Positions 1 through 7,974 of a stretch of 64,000 bases of DNA are shown piece by piece. The notes beneath the pieces are model-generated. The model was not told the DNA's origin. It saw only the letters and a program-made list of their open reading frames with translations, and made no database searches. This DNA is from Marinomonas mediterranea MMB-1. GTDB lineage: Bacteria > Pseudomonadota > Gammaproteobacteria > Pseudomonadales > Marinomonadaceae. The stretch lies in assembly GCF_000192865.1 (NCBI RefSeq), contig NC_015276.1, forward strand, positions 124,001-188,000, read 5' to 3'. Each line of letters begins with the position of its first letter. Position 1 is the stretch's first letter. Made by a program: the position numbers and the translations under genes.

Positions 1-323
1 CTTGGCATTGTTTTCGGAATGATTTGCTCATCTTCAGTCGGTTGAAGCTGATCAACCACATTTGACATGTCAGATTCGCAATTGAAAACGGGGGAGGCTG
101 CACTTGCTTTGTGTACGATATGAAACACGGGTGCGCTATGAGCTCTAGCAATGTCTAGTAACTTTTGCGCATTGGCTAATGCGTCGGTACCGTTTTGCCC
201 TAGATTGAGCATTCCATCACAGTATTCGTTCTGAAAATCGATCAGTAGAAGAGCGGCATCATCCCAATTTACTTCTGTATTTTTTAGACCTGCAATAGAA
301 CGTAATGTATTTAAATGGCTCAT
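1..323 (-). CDS. Isochorismatase/nicotinamidase-family cysteine hydrolase (partial)
   Basis: The gene runs off the left edge, so only the first 107 codons are visible. The start ATG (323..321) has an AGGAG ribosome site just upstream. Residues 23-34 read ALLLIDFQNEYC, the family's first strand with its catalytic Asp (D29). The lysine and cysteine of the triad lie outside the window. Family members hydrolyse amides or vinyl ethers such as nicotinamide, ureidoacrylate or isochorismate; the substrate cannot be assigned here. The LysR gene upstream on the same strand could regulate it (inference). Confidence 0.8.
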   Translation of the reverse strand, partial: MSHLNTLRSIAGLKNTEVNWDDAALLLIDFQNEYCDGMLNLGQNGTDALANAQKLLDIARAHSAPVFHIVHKASAASPVFNCESDMSNVVDQLQPTEDEQIIPKTMP

Positions 324-468
324 TTTTCACTCCTTTTAATGAATAAACTGATTCTAAATTGGAATGAAGAAAAGTGAATTTATATCTATGCACATCGCAT
401 GAGCATAAATGTGTGTTGTAAATTGAGTTTGACTGAAAAGGAAAACGTCCTACTTTAATCTTCCCTTT

Positions 469-1329
469 TTATAGGGACAATGTGTGCTGGAAAATCTTGA
501 TGAGTTCATCCATTACTAATTTTTTAGCGGTGGAATGTGCTGTTTTTTTGGATGTCAGCATCCATACTTCTCGACTGATTTTTTTGGCCGGCTCTCGATA
601 GACATTTAAATTTGGATCGACCGCGATTTTCGGAATAAGAGCGACCCCAAAGCCCGCTTCGGAGGCTTTCTTTTGCGCAGAAATCGAGTCTGTTTGCAGC
701 TTGATCGATTTTATACCGAAGCGTTCGATTAAATATTGGCATTCAGGCAAATGGCTAAACGCCGTTGAATAAGTAATCACGTTAACGTTTTCGTTCTTTT
801 CCAAACGATCAATCCAATAGTCATTTCCATATAGGACGTATGTTATGTCACCCAGTTTTTTACAGATGGATTCGCCTTTCTCAGGCAGTTCTAGACGTAA
901 CGCAATGTCTGCTTCTAACTTCGAGATATTGACGTTTCGGGTTGAAGTCTCTATTTCGAATCTAAGCTCTGGAAACCGATGGTGAAGCGGTGCTAAATTT
1001 TCGATTACGACATGTTCTGCTAAAAAAGGCACCATGGATATCTTCGTATTTTGATTGAATAGAGTTTCCGGTGACAAATCTGCCCCGAGTGCGTCGACTT
1101 TTTCTCGCATCTCAAGCGCTTTTTCGTATAGGACGTGTCCCTCAATCGTCGAGAGAAAACCATCCTGAGTTCTATCAAAAAGCTTTAATTTAAGGGCGTC
1201 TTCTAACCTGTCGATACGCCTTGATACGGTTGCGTAGTTTACATTGAGCCTTTCTGCGGCTTTACTTACTGTGTTGGTTTCATGCAACGCTAAAAAGAAC
1301 TTCAAATCGTCCCAGTTCAGATTGTTCAT
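469..1329 (-). CDS. LysR-family transcriptional regulator
   Basis: A 286-residue protein of usual LysR length. Residues about 5-62 form the winged HTH (LKFFLALHETNTVSKAAERL, then VSRRIDRLE), followed by a periplasmic-binding-protein-like effector domain. The N-terminus resembles the group of short LysR regulators that often control a neighbouring enzyme gene. It lies upstream of, and codirectional with, the partial isochorismatase-family gene, separated by 145 bp that must contain that gene's promoter. Effector and targets are unknown. Confidence 0.88.
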   Translation of the reverse strand: MNNLNWDDLKFFLALHETNTVSKAAERLNVNYATVSRRIDRLEDALKLKLFDRTQDGFLSTIEGHVLYEKALEMREKVDALGADLSPETLFNQNTKISMVPFLAEHVVIENLAPLHHRFPELRFEIETSTRNVNISKLEADIALRLELPEKGESICKKLGDITYVLYGNDYWIDRLEKNENVNVITYSTAFSHLPECQYLIERFGIKSIKLQTDSISAQKKASEAGFGVALIPKIAVDPNLNVYREPAKKISREVWMLTSKKTAHSTAKKLVMDELIKIFQHTLSL

Positions 1330-1351
1330 ATAGTCCCTATCTTTTAAGCCC

Positions 1352-2152
1352 TTAGTCGCATTTATGATCTGAATTTAAGTGTCGGTCGTGATATTGCCGA
1401 GTTTCTTCATTCGACGGAAACATCAATTCAACTTTGAATTCACTGGTCGTAATGTCCAAAACGGACCCCATTTGGGTGACAAGCGAAAAATACGTCAGTT
1501 GCCGATCACCCAGTTGAAAGGTGGCACTCAAAGCCGCTTGATTGTAATTGATATCCTGAGACAGCTTCTCTCTTTGAAGCTTATTTGCCAAAGCTTGCTT
1601 CAGCTCTACTAAACGATTGGAACCACCTGTTAGATCGATTTCATAGGTTAATCGGCTAAGCAGTACGGAAGCGGTTTCACCCCAATTAACGATACGAGAG
1701 TCGGTCGGGTCATCGAATAAAAAACCTTCGATTAAATTCGGTGTGTTAGCGAACCCCAGTTCAGCCATAATGTGCTCGGCCGCTGGATTGGCTTTCACCA
1801 CATCCCAATCACGGTTCAAAACAAACGCAGGTAATGGCATATGGTTCGCTAAGAGGGTGTCCAACGCCAACAGAATCGGCGTCATGTCGACGCCTTCGTT
1901 ATCGTTTTGGCTATTGTTATCCCGAAAGATCGGCGCGTAACCTGACACACTCAACATTCGGTTTATCTCTCGTTTTGGAATCTTAAGAAAGTCACCGAGT
2001 TTGACCACCGTATCCTTACTGGGTAGCGAGCGCCCCGTCTCCAGAAAGCTAAGGTGCCGGCTCGAAATACCTGCCTCTAGGGATAATTGCAGCTGGCTGT
2101 AGCGTCTTTGCTTACGCCAGTTTTTTAAAATCACACCGTAGCTGTCGTTCAT
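1352..2152 (-). CDS. XRE-family regulator with MmyB-like ligand domain
   Basis: A 266-residue protein. Residues about 8-62 form a lambda-repressor-type HTH (RRYSQLQLSLEAGISSRHLS, FLETGRSLPS). The rest, from about residue 90, has the pattern of the MmyB-like PAS-fold ligand domain (ALDTLLANHMPLPAFVLNRD, then WDVVKANPAAEHI). Such regulators usually repress a divergent gene. Here the divergent gene encodes a small membrane protein, and a perfect palindrome lies between them. The ligand is unknown. Confidence 0.88.
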   Translation of the reverse strand: MNDSYGVILKNWRKQRRYSQLQLSLEAGISSRHLSFLETGRSLPSKDTVVKLGDFLKIPKREINRMLSVSGYAPIFRDNNSQNDNEGVDMTPILLALDTLLANHMPLPAFVLNRDWDVVKANPAAEHIMAELGFANTPNLIEGFLFDDPTDSRIVNWGETASVLLSRLTYEIDLTGGSNRLVELKQALANKLQREKLSQDINYNQAALSATFQLGDRQLTYFSLVTQMGSVLDITTSEFKVELMFPSNEETRQYHDRHLNSDHKCD

Positions 2153-2176
2153 GGCTTTCCTTGTTACCCATTTTGC

Positions 2177-2193
2177 ATTACCTCTGAGGTAAT
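2177..2193. promoter_or_regulatory. Perfect palindrome, likely operator of the XRE regulator
   Basis: ATTACCTC-T-GAGGTAAT is a perfect 8+8 inverted repeat in the 103-bp gap between the divergent XRE gene and the membrane-protein gene. Its position fits autoregulation plus control of the divergent gene. That the XRE protein binds it is inferred from position. Confidence 0.55.
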
Positions 2194-2255
2194 TGTTTCG
2201 GCGTCTTTGAGAATTGTAAGCTCAACTTAGATTCACATTGCTAAGAGGATACCAA

Positions 2256-2690
2256 ATGAAACCGTCAGCGAGTGCACTTTTTATGCGAGTCGTCGCCATT
2301 CTATTTGCGGCCTACGCGTTACTCTGGGCCACCGCGCCTTTTACCGCCATTAACTTACCTGCAAGGCTGATATTAGATGTTTCGGATTGGCCATTAGACC
2401 GACTCAGCCAACCGCTGGATCGCAACACCATGTGGATTGTCTCGATCGCCGCTGGTCTTTTAGGCGCCATAGCGGTTCTTTTTTGGCGGGTCGTTGCCCC
2501 CGCGATTGAAGCGGGAAACAAAGCCATCATGCGAAGCACTCTTTACGCCATTCTTGTTTGGTACGTGATTGATGGCATTGGTTCCGTTGCATCGGGTGTG
2601 GTTTCCAACTTAGTGTTCAATACGGTGTATTTGGTGCTGGTGATAGCTCCGTTGATTTTGACGAAGTATGGAAGAGAGGGTTCAGTGTAA
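2256..2690 (+). CDS. Small four-helix membrane protein of unknown function
   Basis: 144 residues from the ATG at 2256, preferred over a TTG at 2238 because AAGAGG lies just upstream of the ATG. Four hydrophobic stretches are visible: residues about 8-28 (FMRVVAILFAAYALLWATAP), 60-80 (IVSIAAGLLGAIAVLFW), 98-115 and 118-137. No catalytic motif is seen. It is divergent from the XRE/MmyB regulator and probably under its control. I do not recognise the family; a DoxX-like or MAPEG-like protein is possible but unsupported. Confidence 0.7.
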   Translation: MKPSASALFMRVVAILFAAYALLWATAPFTAINLPARLILDVSDWPLDRLSQPLDRNTMWIVSIAAGLLGAIAVLFWRVVAPAIEAGNKAIMRSTLYAILVWYVIDGIGSVASGVVSNLVFNTVYLVLVIAPLILTKYGREGSV

Positions 2691-2763
2691 ATTCGTGGAA
2701 CCTAATCTTGATGCCTATTCAAAACCAAACTATTCTGTATTCAATTGGATACGGAATAATATT

Positions 2764-3072
2764 ATGCACAAGGTTCAAATCACGGACTAATTTGACGCTT
2801 GGCTGACCGGGTTGAAAGATAAGAAAACTAAAATTCGACTTTCACGCAGGCTAGAAAAAGTATCTCGTGGCCTACTTGGGGATGTTAGAGCCGTAGGTGA
2901 AGATGTTTTTGAAATGAGAGAGCACTTCGGTCCTGGGTGGAGAATGTATTACGCCCAAGTTGGTGATGAGATTATAGTCATGTTGGGTGGAGGAGATAAA
3001 TCCACACAAAGTAATGATATTTATACTGCACCTAAGATTGCAAAACAGCTTAAAGAGCAAAGGTGGCGCTAA
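2764..3072 (+). pseudogene. HigB/RelE-type toxin with a premature stop codon
   Basis: The frame opens at ATG 2764 and after eight codons meets TAA at 2788-2790, then stays open to the stop at 3070-3072. Reading through gives a HigB-like toxin of the type paired with TIGR02684-like antitoxins: a VQITD-stop-FDAWL start, then REHFGPGWRMYYAQ and IIVMLGGGDKSTQ. In this family the stop position is usually Glu or another polar residue, so one base (GAA to TAA) would explain it. A shortened protein could restart at TTG 2812, losing the first 16 residues. The antitoxin begins 2 bp after the toxin stop. Confidence 0.8.
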
Positions 3073-3074
3073 TC

Positions 3075-3359
3075 ATGCAACTAAAAAATTTTGATATGGC
3101 AGAACAACTTAGAGACGATGAGGACATTGCTGAATACCTTTCTCAGGTGTTGGAAGAAGGTGATACTGATGAGCTTATTCATGCTTTAGGCCACGTTGCT
3201 AAAGCGAAGGGAATGACGCAGGTCGCTAAAGACTCGGGACTTGGTCGTGAAAGCCTCTATAAGGCGCTTAGAGTGGGTTCCAAACCGCAGTTTTCCACCG
3301 TCGTAAAAGTATTGAAAGCTCTAAACTTTGATTTACAAGCGGTTGCTCACAAGGGGTAA
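3075..3359 (+). CDS. higA: HigA-type antitoxin
   Basis: 94 residues from ATG 3075; an in-frame GTG at 3063 overlapping the toxin end would add MALI, which resembles the start of some relatives, so the start is uncertain. The protein matches the antidote family paired with RelE/HigB-like toxins: acidic N-terminus (FDMAEQLRDDEDIAEYLSQV), then an HTH with GMTQVAKDSGLGRESLYKAL. It should neutralise the upstream toxin and repress its own operon. With the toxin gene interrupted it may be an orphan antitoxin. Confidence 0.87.
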   Translation: MQLKNFDMAEQLRDDEDIAEYLSQVLEEGDTDELIHALGHVAKAKGMTQVAKDSGLGRESLYKALRVGSKPQFSTVVKVLKALNFDLQAVAHKG

Positions 3360-3517
3360 TTGCTATTCTCTGATGCGAGAGACGTCATTTGGGGTGTCCC
3401 TTAGTTTAGTTGCCGATTGAGCTTATTGATTTAGGGTATTGCACTTCGGAGTTGAATTCGCGACTATATTTAGGGAGCGAAACGCTTTGACTCACAGGAA
3501 GAGGTAGATACATCCCT

Positions 3518-3546
3518 ACGATGTGACTCTTTCTCATCGTGTTTTT
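3518..3546 (+). terminator. Weak hairpin plus T-run before the LysE-type gene
   Basis: ACGATG pairs with CATCGT across an 11-base loop and is followed by GTTTTT. The stem is short, so this is only a possible terminator for the higBA operon. The rest of 3360-3583 shows no gene. Confidence 0.35.
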
Positions 3547-3583
3547 AGGAATTGTTAGGGTGTTTTATAGAAGGAGCTTTTAG

Positions 3584-4253
3584 ATGGATATACATGTTTG
3601 GCTAATGTTTTTTTTAGCCTACTTCGTAACAACGCTTGCACCAGGTCCAAACGTTTTTTTAGTGTTAAAAAACAGCATAAAGTTTGGCTGGAAATACTCA
3701 TTTATAACCATTTTGGGTAATTTGCTTTGCCAATTTTTGATTGTTTGTATGGTCGCACTTGGTTTTGGTGTCTTACTCCAATCATCTCCAACTTGGTTTT
3801 GGTGTCTTACTCCAATCATCTCCAACTTGGTTTTTATATGCGAAAGTGGTTGGCGGAAGCTATCTTATTTATATTGGATTAAAGAGCTTACTCTCTAAGA
3901 AAAACTCGTCATTTCATATAGATAATAATGGCGCTTCTGTGAAGAAAAATACTGCTTTTTCTATTTTTCTTGAGGCGTTTTTAGTATCGGCTAGCAACCC
4001 GAAAACCGTTATCTTCCTATCCGCATTTTTGCCTCAGTTTATCGATGTTAACCATTCCGCGAATGAGCAATTTTTGATTATGTTTCTCACGATATGTTTG
4101 ATCGTAACGGTTGTGCATATAGGCTACTCGATTGGTATCCATCATATAAAAAAGTACTTTTCCGAAAAGAAATTCAATTCATATCTCTCCAAAATCACCT
4201 CAAGTGTCTTTGTCTTAATGGGAATAGCCGTCCTAAGTAGCAATAAAAGCTAG
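3584..4253 (+). pseudogene. LysE/RhtB-family amino-acid exporter, frameshifted by a tandem duplication
   Basis: The reading frame starts at ATG 3584 after AGAAGGAG. It encodes a LysE/RhtB N-terminus (FLAYFVTTLAPGPNVFLVLK, the conserved first helix) to about codon 69, then shifts frame inside a 34-bp tandem duplication. The rest of the protein (VVGGSYLIYIGLKSLL, ASNPKTVIFLSAFLPQF) continues in another frame to 4253. Removing one 34-bp copy restores a 211-residue protein, the normal family length. As read it is broken, but the lesion can be reverted by slippage. Confidence 0.88.
3757..3834 (+). repeat. 34-bp tandem duplication (2.3 copies) inside the LysE-type gene
   Basis: Copy 1 is 3757-3790, copy 2 is 3791-3824, and the first 10 bases of a third copy follow at 3825-3834. 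The two full copies are identical. Since 34 is not a multiple of 3, the extra copy causes the frameshift. The 10-bp partial copy is the ancestral flank that would allow slipped-strand duplication. Confidence 0.95.
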
Positions 4254-4275
4254 GGAGGGCGTTGAGATAAGTTAG

Positions 4276-4320
4276 CGAAAGCTCATAACTAAAGTGAAAA
4301 GCAGCTTTAGTGAGCTTTCG
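4276..4320. other. Long stem-loop downstream of the LysE-type gene
   Basis: CGAAAGCTCA (4276-4285) pairs with TGAGCTTTCG (4311-4320), and ACTAAAG inside pairs with CTTTAGT. No T-run follows on the plus strand, so it is not a classical terminator. It may end transcription on either strand or stabilise mRNA. The remainder of the 4254-4568 gap holds the urtA promoter region and no gene that I can see. Confidence 0.5.
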
Positions 4321-4412
4321 TCTGTAATGTTCAGAGCAGTTCATTTTATCCCTAAAGAAAGCTCTAGGCGTTCATATCAGACGTTTCAGAGAGCGTTTCT
4401 CTAGCCCCAACT

Positions 4413-4426
4413 ACGTCAAATGACGT
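4413..4426. promoter_or_regulatory. ACGTCA-AA-TGACGT inverted repeat upstream of urtA
   Basis: ACGTCAAATGACGT is a 6+6 inverted repeat about 145 bp before the urtA start, followed by ATACCCC. A related TGACGTTAC...GTAACGTCA repeat lies upstream of ureD. A regulator shared by the urea transport and urease operons is a reasonable inference; the LuxR-type regulator at 20705 is one candidate. Confidence 0.4.
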
Positions 4427-4568
4427 ATACCCCTAGTGCATTTCGCGCATACCCTTTGTCGATGTGATTCTGAATACTGTGTTGAGTGAGTTGAGCTGAA
4501 TAAGAGCTGAAAAAGCCGCGTCACTCAACTTCTATTACTTATTCAAAATCACATAGGACAACCTCAAC

Positions 4569-5852
4569 ATGAAAATCAAAACGCTTGCTTCTGCGATTGC
4601 GCTTTCTGGCGCGACGCTTATTGCGTTGCCTTCTATGGCGGCGGATACCATCAAGGTCGGTGTGTTGCACTCTTTGTCTGGCACGATGGCGATTTCTGAA
4701 ACAACGCTGAAAGACACTGTTTTAATGATGGTGGAAGAGCAAAACAAAAAAGGTGGTTTGCTGGGTAAAAAGCTAGAAGCGGTGGTGGTTGACCCTGCTT
4801 CAAACTGGCCTTTGTTTGCAGAGAAAACGCGTGAACTTCTGACTCAAGACGAAGTGGATGTGATTTTCGGTTGCTGGACGTCCGTGTCTCGTAAATCCGT
4901 TTTGCCAGTAATCGAAGAGCTAAACGGCTTAATGTTCTACCCCGTTCAGTATGAAGGCGAAGAGTCCTCTAAAAACGTGTTCTACACAGGCGCTGCGCCG
5001 AACCAACAGGCGATTCCTGCTGTTAATTACCTAAAAGACGAGCTAGGGGTTGAGCGTTGGGTTCTTGCCGGTACGGATTACGTTTACCCACGTACGACGA
5101 ACAAAATTCTAGAAGCCTACCTAAAAGACATGGGTGTGGCAGAAGAAGACATCATGATCAACTACACGCCATTTGGTCACTCTGATTGGCAGTCTATCGT
5201 CTCTGATATCAACAAATTTGGTAGTGCAGGTAAGAAAACAGCGGTGGTGTCGACCATCAATGGTGACGCAAACGTGCCTTTCTACAAAGAGTTAGGTAAC
5301 CAAGGTATTTCTTCTGAAGACATCCCAGTTGTCGCGTTCTCTGTAGGTGAAGAAGAGTTGTCTGGTTTGGACACCGCGCCGCTTGTTGGCCATTTGGCAG
5401 CGTGGAATTACTTCCAAAGTGTTGAAACTGAAGAGAATGAAGAGTTCATCACCCAGTGGAAAGCCTTCACTAAAAACCCTGATCGTGTAACGAATGACCC
5501 AATGGAAGCGACCTTCATTGGCTTTAACATGTGGGCGAATGCAGTGAAAGACGCTGGCACGACCGACGTTGATGCCGTTGAACAAGCCATGATCGGTCAA
5601 GAAACACCAAACCTAACGGGCGGCATTGCTGTCATGAACAAAAACCATCACTTGAGCAAGCCAGTGCTTATTGGTGAGATCCAAGACGACGGTCAATTTG
5701 AAACGGTTTGGGAAACAGACGGCGTTGTCGCAGGTGATGCGTGGTCTGATTTCTTGCCGGGTTCTAAAGACTTGATTGCGGATTGGACTGACCCAGTTAA
5801 GTGTGGCAACTACAACACGAAGACTAAGGCGTGTTCTGGTCAGAACTATTAG
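4569..5852 (+). CDS. urtA: Urea ABC transporter substrate-binding protein UrtA
   Basis: 427 residues with an N-terminal signal peptide (cut after about residue 24, at PSMA-ADTIKVG). The mature part is a type I periplasmic binding fold of the branched-chain amide group: IKVGVLHSLSGTMAISE, then FGCWTSVSRKSVLPVIE and LMFYPVQYEGEE, typical of UrtA. It captures urea or short-chain amides in the periplasm for UrtBCDE. It is first in the urt operon; a palindrome array and an attenuator-like terminator separate it from urtB, which suits higher expression of the binding protein. Confidence 0.96.
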   Translation: MKIKTLASAIALSGATLIALPSMAADTIKVGVLHSLSGTMAISETTLKDTVLMMVEEQNKKGGLLGKKLEAVVVDPASNWPLFAEKTRELLTQDEVDVIFGCWTSVSRKSVLPVIEELNGLMFYPVQYEGEESSKNVFYTGAAPNQQAIPAVNYLKDELGVERWVLAGTDYVYPRTTNKILEAYLKDMGVAEEDIMINYTPFGHSDWQSIVSDINKFGSAGKKTAVVSTINGDANVPFYKELGNQGISSEDIPVVAFSVGEEELSGLDTAPLVGHLAAWNYFQSVETEENEEFITQWKAFTKNPDRVTNDPMEATFIGFNMWANAVKDAGTTDVDAVEQAMIGQETPNLTGGIAVMNKNHHLSKPVLIGEIQDDGQFETVWETDGVVAGDAWSDFLPGSKDLIADWTDPVKCGNYNTKTKACSGQNY

Positions 5853-5870
5853 TTGTAGCGCTTTGTGCTG

Positions 5871-6235
5871 AGACCCCCTCCCAACCTCCCCCTTGGTAAG
5901 GGGGAGGAGCCAGACCGAAGTATTGATACTCCCTCCCTTGGTAAGGGAGGAGTCAGGCCTAAGTATTGATATTCCCTCCCTTGGTAAAGGGGAGGAGTTA
6001 GGCTGAAGTATTGATATTTCCCCCCTTGGTAAGGGGGAGGAGCCAGACCGAAGTATTGATATTCCCTCCCTTGGTAAGGGGGAGGAGCCAGACCGAAGTA
6101 TTGATATTCCCTCCCTTGGTAAAGGGGAGGAGTCAGGTCGAAGTGTTGTTATTTCCCCCCTTGGTAAAGGGGAGGAGTCAGGCCGAAGTATTGATATTCC
6201 CTCCCCTTTACAAGGGGAGGGTTAGGGAGAGGTCT
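5871..6235. repeat. Palindrome array 1 (8 hairpins, 7 spacers) with inverted ends
   Basis: The 365-bp element begins AGACCCCCTCCCAACC and ends GGTTAGGGAGAGGTCT, so its ends are imperfect inverted repeats. Inside are about eight short palindromes of the form CTCCCTT-ggt-AAGGGAG separated by seven nearly identical spacers carrying GAAGTATTGATATT, with a period near 46 bp. Related elements sit at 11653, 15567 and 17067. It fills most of the 505-bp gap between urtA and urtB. A spurious open frame through it (6011-6250) only reflects the repeat. Confidence 0.92.
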
Positions 6236-6289
6236 AAGGCGCTTCTGTAAATGAACAACTATCCGAATTTTACTCTCCCAGGGGTAAAT

Positions 6290-6324
6290 CTCTCAGCTGG
6301 CATGCGCTGGCTGAGAGCCTTTTT
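6290..6324 (+). terminator. Rho-independent terminator or attenuator between urtA and urtB
   Basis: CTCTCAGC (6290-6297) pairs with GCTGAGAG (6310-6317), with partial pairing inside, followed by CCTTTTTA. It lies 34 bp before the urtB start. Partial read-through would give more UrtA than membrane subunits. Confidence 0.7.
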
Positions 6325-6357
6325 AGATCATCTTCCAAACTATTTTGGAGTAGAACT

Positions 6358-7974
6358 TTGAACGTTATTTTGACGCTTTGCTTGTTGTTAGGTGCTTTGA
6401 TGCCCTTTAGTTCCGCTTACGCGGCGACGGGCGAAGCTTCGGCGCAGTCAGCCAGCCCTATGCTGGTCGAGCTGACCAAAACCAAACTGTCTAAGATGCC
6501 AGCCGTGCTCGAAAAGTTAGAAGCGGAAGGCGGCGATGCCTACCTTCCTCTTTTTCGCACTTGGCTTGCAGGCAATCTCTATTATGTGAAGTCTGACCGT
6601 ACTTTGGTTGAAAAAGTCGGATCGGGCAAACAAGTGACTTATCAGGTTATGTTTTCAGGCGAGTCTCGGCCAGATATAACCAAAAAACAGGTCAAGAAAG
6701 TAAAAGTAAACAACAAGCTACGTAGCCTTCTGCGCAGTGTGATTGCCCGTATTCAGCTGACGTCTGAAAACCCAAAGGTTCGAGAAGGTGCGGTAAGAGA
6801 GTTACTGGCGAAGCTGGATAAAAACCTCATTGGCATACTTGAGACATTATATGTCGAGGAAGAAAGTCGCGATGTAAAAGCCATGATGGGAACGGCGCTT
6901 TCTTTATTTGCGGCATCGGATAAGTCGAACAGCCAAAGTGTTCGTCTCTCCGCGATCGAAGATTTGTCGGAGAGTTTGGAAAATGACGTTCGCAATGGGT
7001 TAACGAAGCTTACGAATGATTCTAACGAGGCGATTGCGGCAGCGGCTGAGAAAGCGCTGGTCAGTATTAATCAACGTGTCGAACGTTATGCTTTGGTGGA
7101 TCAACTCTTCTTTGGTTTAAGTCTTGGGTCGGTGCTTTTACTGGCGTCGATTGGCCTTGCGATTACGTTCGGTGTGATGGGCGTTATTAACATGGCCCAC
7201 GGTGAAATGATCATGCTGGGCGCTTACACGACTTACGTTGTTCAGCTCATGATGCCAAACCACATTGATTATTCGATTTGGGTGGCGATCCCAGCTGCGT
7301 TTTTAGTCTCTGGTTTAATGGGCGTGTTAATTGAGCGCTTGGTGATTTGTCGCTTGCACGGTCGGCCGTTGGAAACTTTGTTGGCGACCTTTGGTATTAG
7401 CCTGATTTTACAACAACTGGTTCGAACTATTTTCTCACCGCTTAACCGTCAGGTTTCAACGCCCAGTTGGATGAGTGGCTCGCTAGAGATCAACCCTGTT
7501 TTATCGCTGACGTTAAACCGTTTATACATTCTTGCGTTCGCACTGTTGGTGTTTATGGCACTGGTGCTGTTACTTAAGAAAAGCTCGTTAGGGCTTAATG
7601 TGCGTGCCGTTTCCCAAAACCGAAATATGGCGAAAGCTATGGGTGTGAAAACCGAATGGGTAGACGCCATGACCTTCGGATTAGGCTCAGGCATTGCAGG
7701 TATTGCAGGAGTAGCGCTTTCTCAGCTTACGAATGTTGGGCCAAATTTGGGGCAATCGTACATTATCGATTCGTTTATGGTGGTGGTGTTTGGGGGCGTT
7801 GGCAACCTGATGGGGACGCTGGTGGCGGCCTTTACCTTGGGGATTGCGAACAAATTCTTGGAACCGACTACGGGGGCTGTGCTGGCGGCGATTCTTGTGT
7901 TGGTGTTCATCATTTTATTTATTCAGAAACGTCCTAAAGGGCTGTTTCCGCAAAAAGGGAGGGCTGCAGAATGA
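6358..7974 (+). CDS. urtB: Urea ABC transporter permease UrtB
   Basis: 538 residues starting at TTG 6358 with GGAG seven bases upstream. Residues 1-22 are a signal peptide (LCLLLGALMPFSSAYA). Residues about 25-240 form the extra periplasmic helical domain seen in long UrtB proteins. From about 245 a LivH-type permease follows (ASIGLAITFGVMGVINMAHG, and later AVSQNRNMAKAMGV). It forms the urea channel with UrtC. The stop overlaps the urtC start by 4 bp (ATGA), so the two are translationally coupled. Confidence 0.95.
   Translation: MNVILTLCLLLGALMPFSSAYAATGEASAQSASPMLVELTKTKLSKMPAVLEKLEAEGGDAYLPLFRTWLAGNLYYVKSDRTLVEKVGSGKQVTYQVMFSGESRPDITKKQVKKVKVNNKLRSLLRSVIARIQLTSENPKVREGAVRELLAKLDKNLIGILETLYVEEESRDVKAMMGTALSLFAASDKSNSQSVRLSAIEDLSESLENDVRNGLTKLTNDSNEAIAAAAEKALVSINQRVERYALVDQLFFGLSLGSVLLLASIGLAITFGVMGVINMAHGEMIMLGAYTTYVVQLMMPNHIDYSIWVAIPAAFLVSGLMGVLIERLVICRLHGRPLETLLATFGISLILQQLVRTIFSPLNRQVSTPSWMSGSLEINPVLSLTLNRLYILAFALLVFMALVLLLKKSSLGLNVRAVSQNRNMAKAMGVKTEWVDAMTFGLGSGIAGIAGVALSQLTNVGPNLGQSYIIDSFMVVVFGGVGNLMGTLVAAFTLGIANKFLEPTTGAVLAAILVLVFIILFIQKRPKGLFPQKGRAAE

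Noticed and set aside
4254..4568. Sigma-54 promoter for urtA
   Set aside because: No convincing GG-N10-GC element with the usual flanks was found in the gap.
5871..6235. Possible CRISPR array (regular repeats and spacers)
   Set aside because: The spacers are nearly identical to each other, the repeat is a short palindrome, the ends are inverted repeats and no cas genes are present.
6011..6250. Open frame of 79 codons with repeated FPPLVRGRSQ units
   Set aside because: It only reads through the palindrome array; the repeated peptide reflects the DNA repeat, with no ribosome site.
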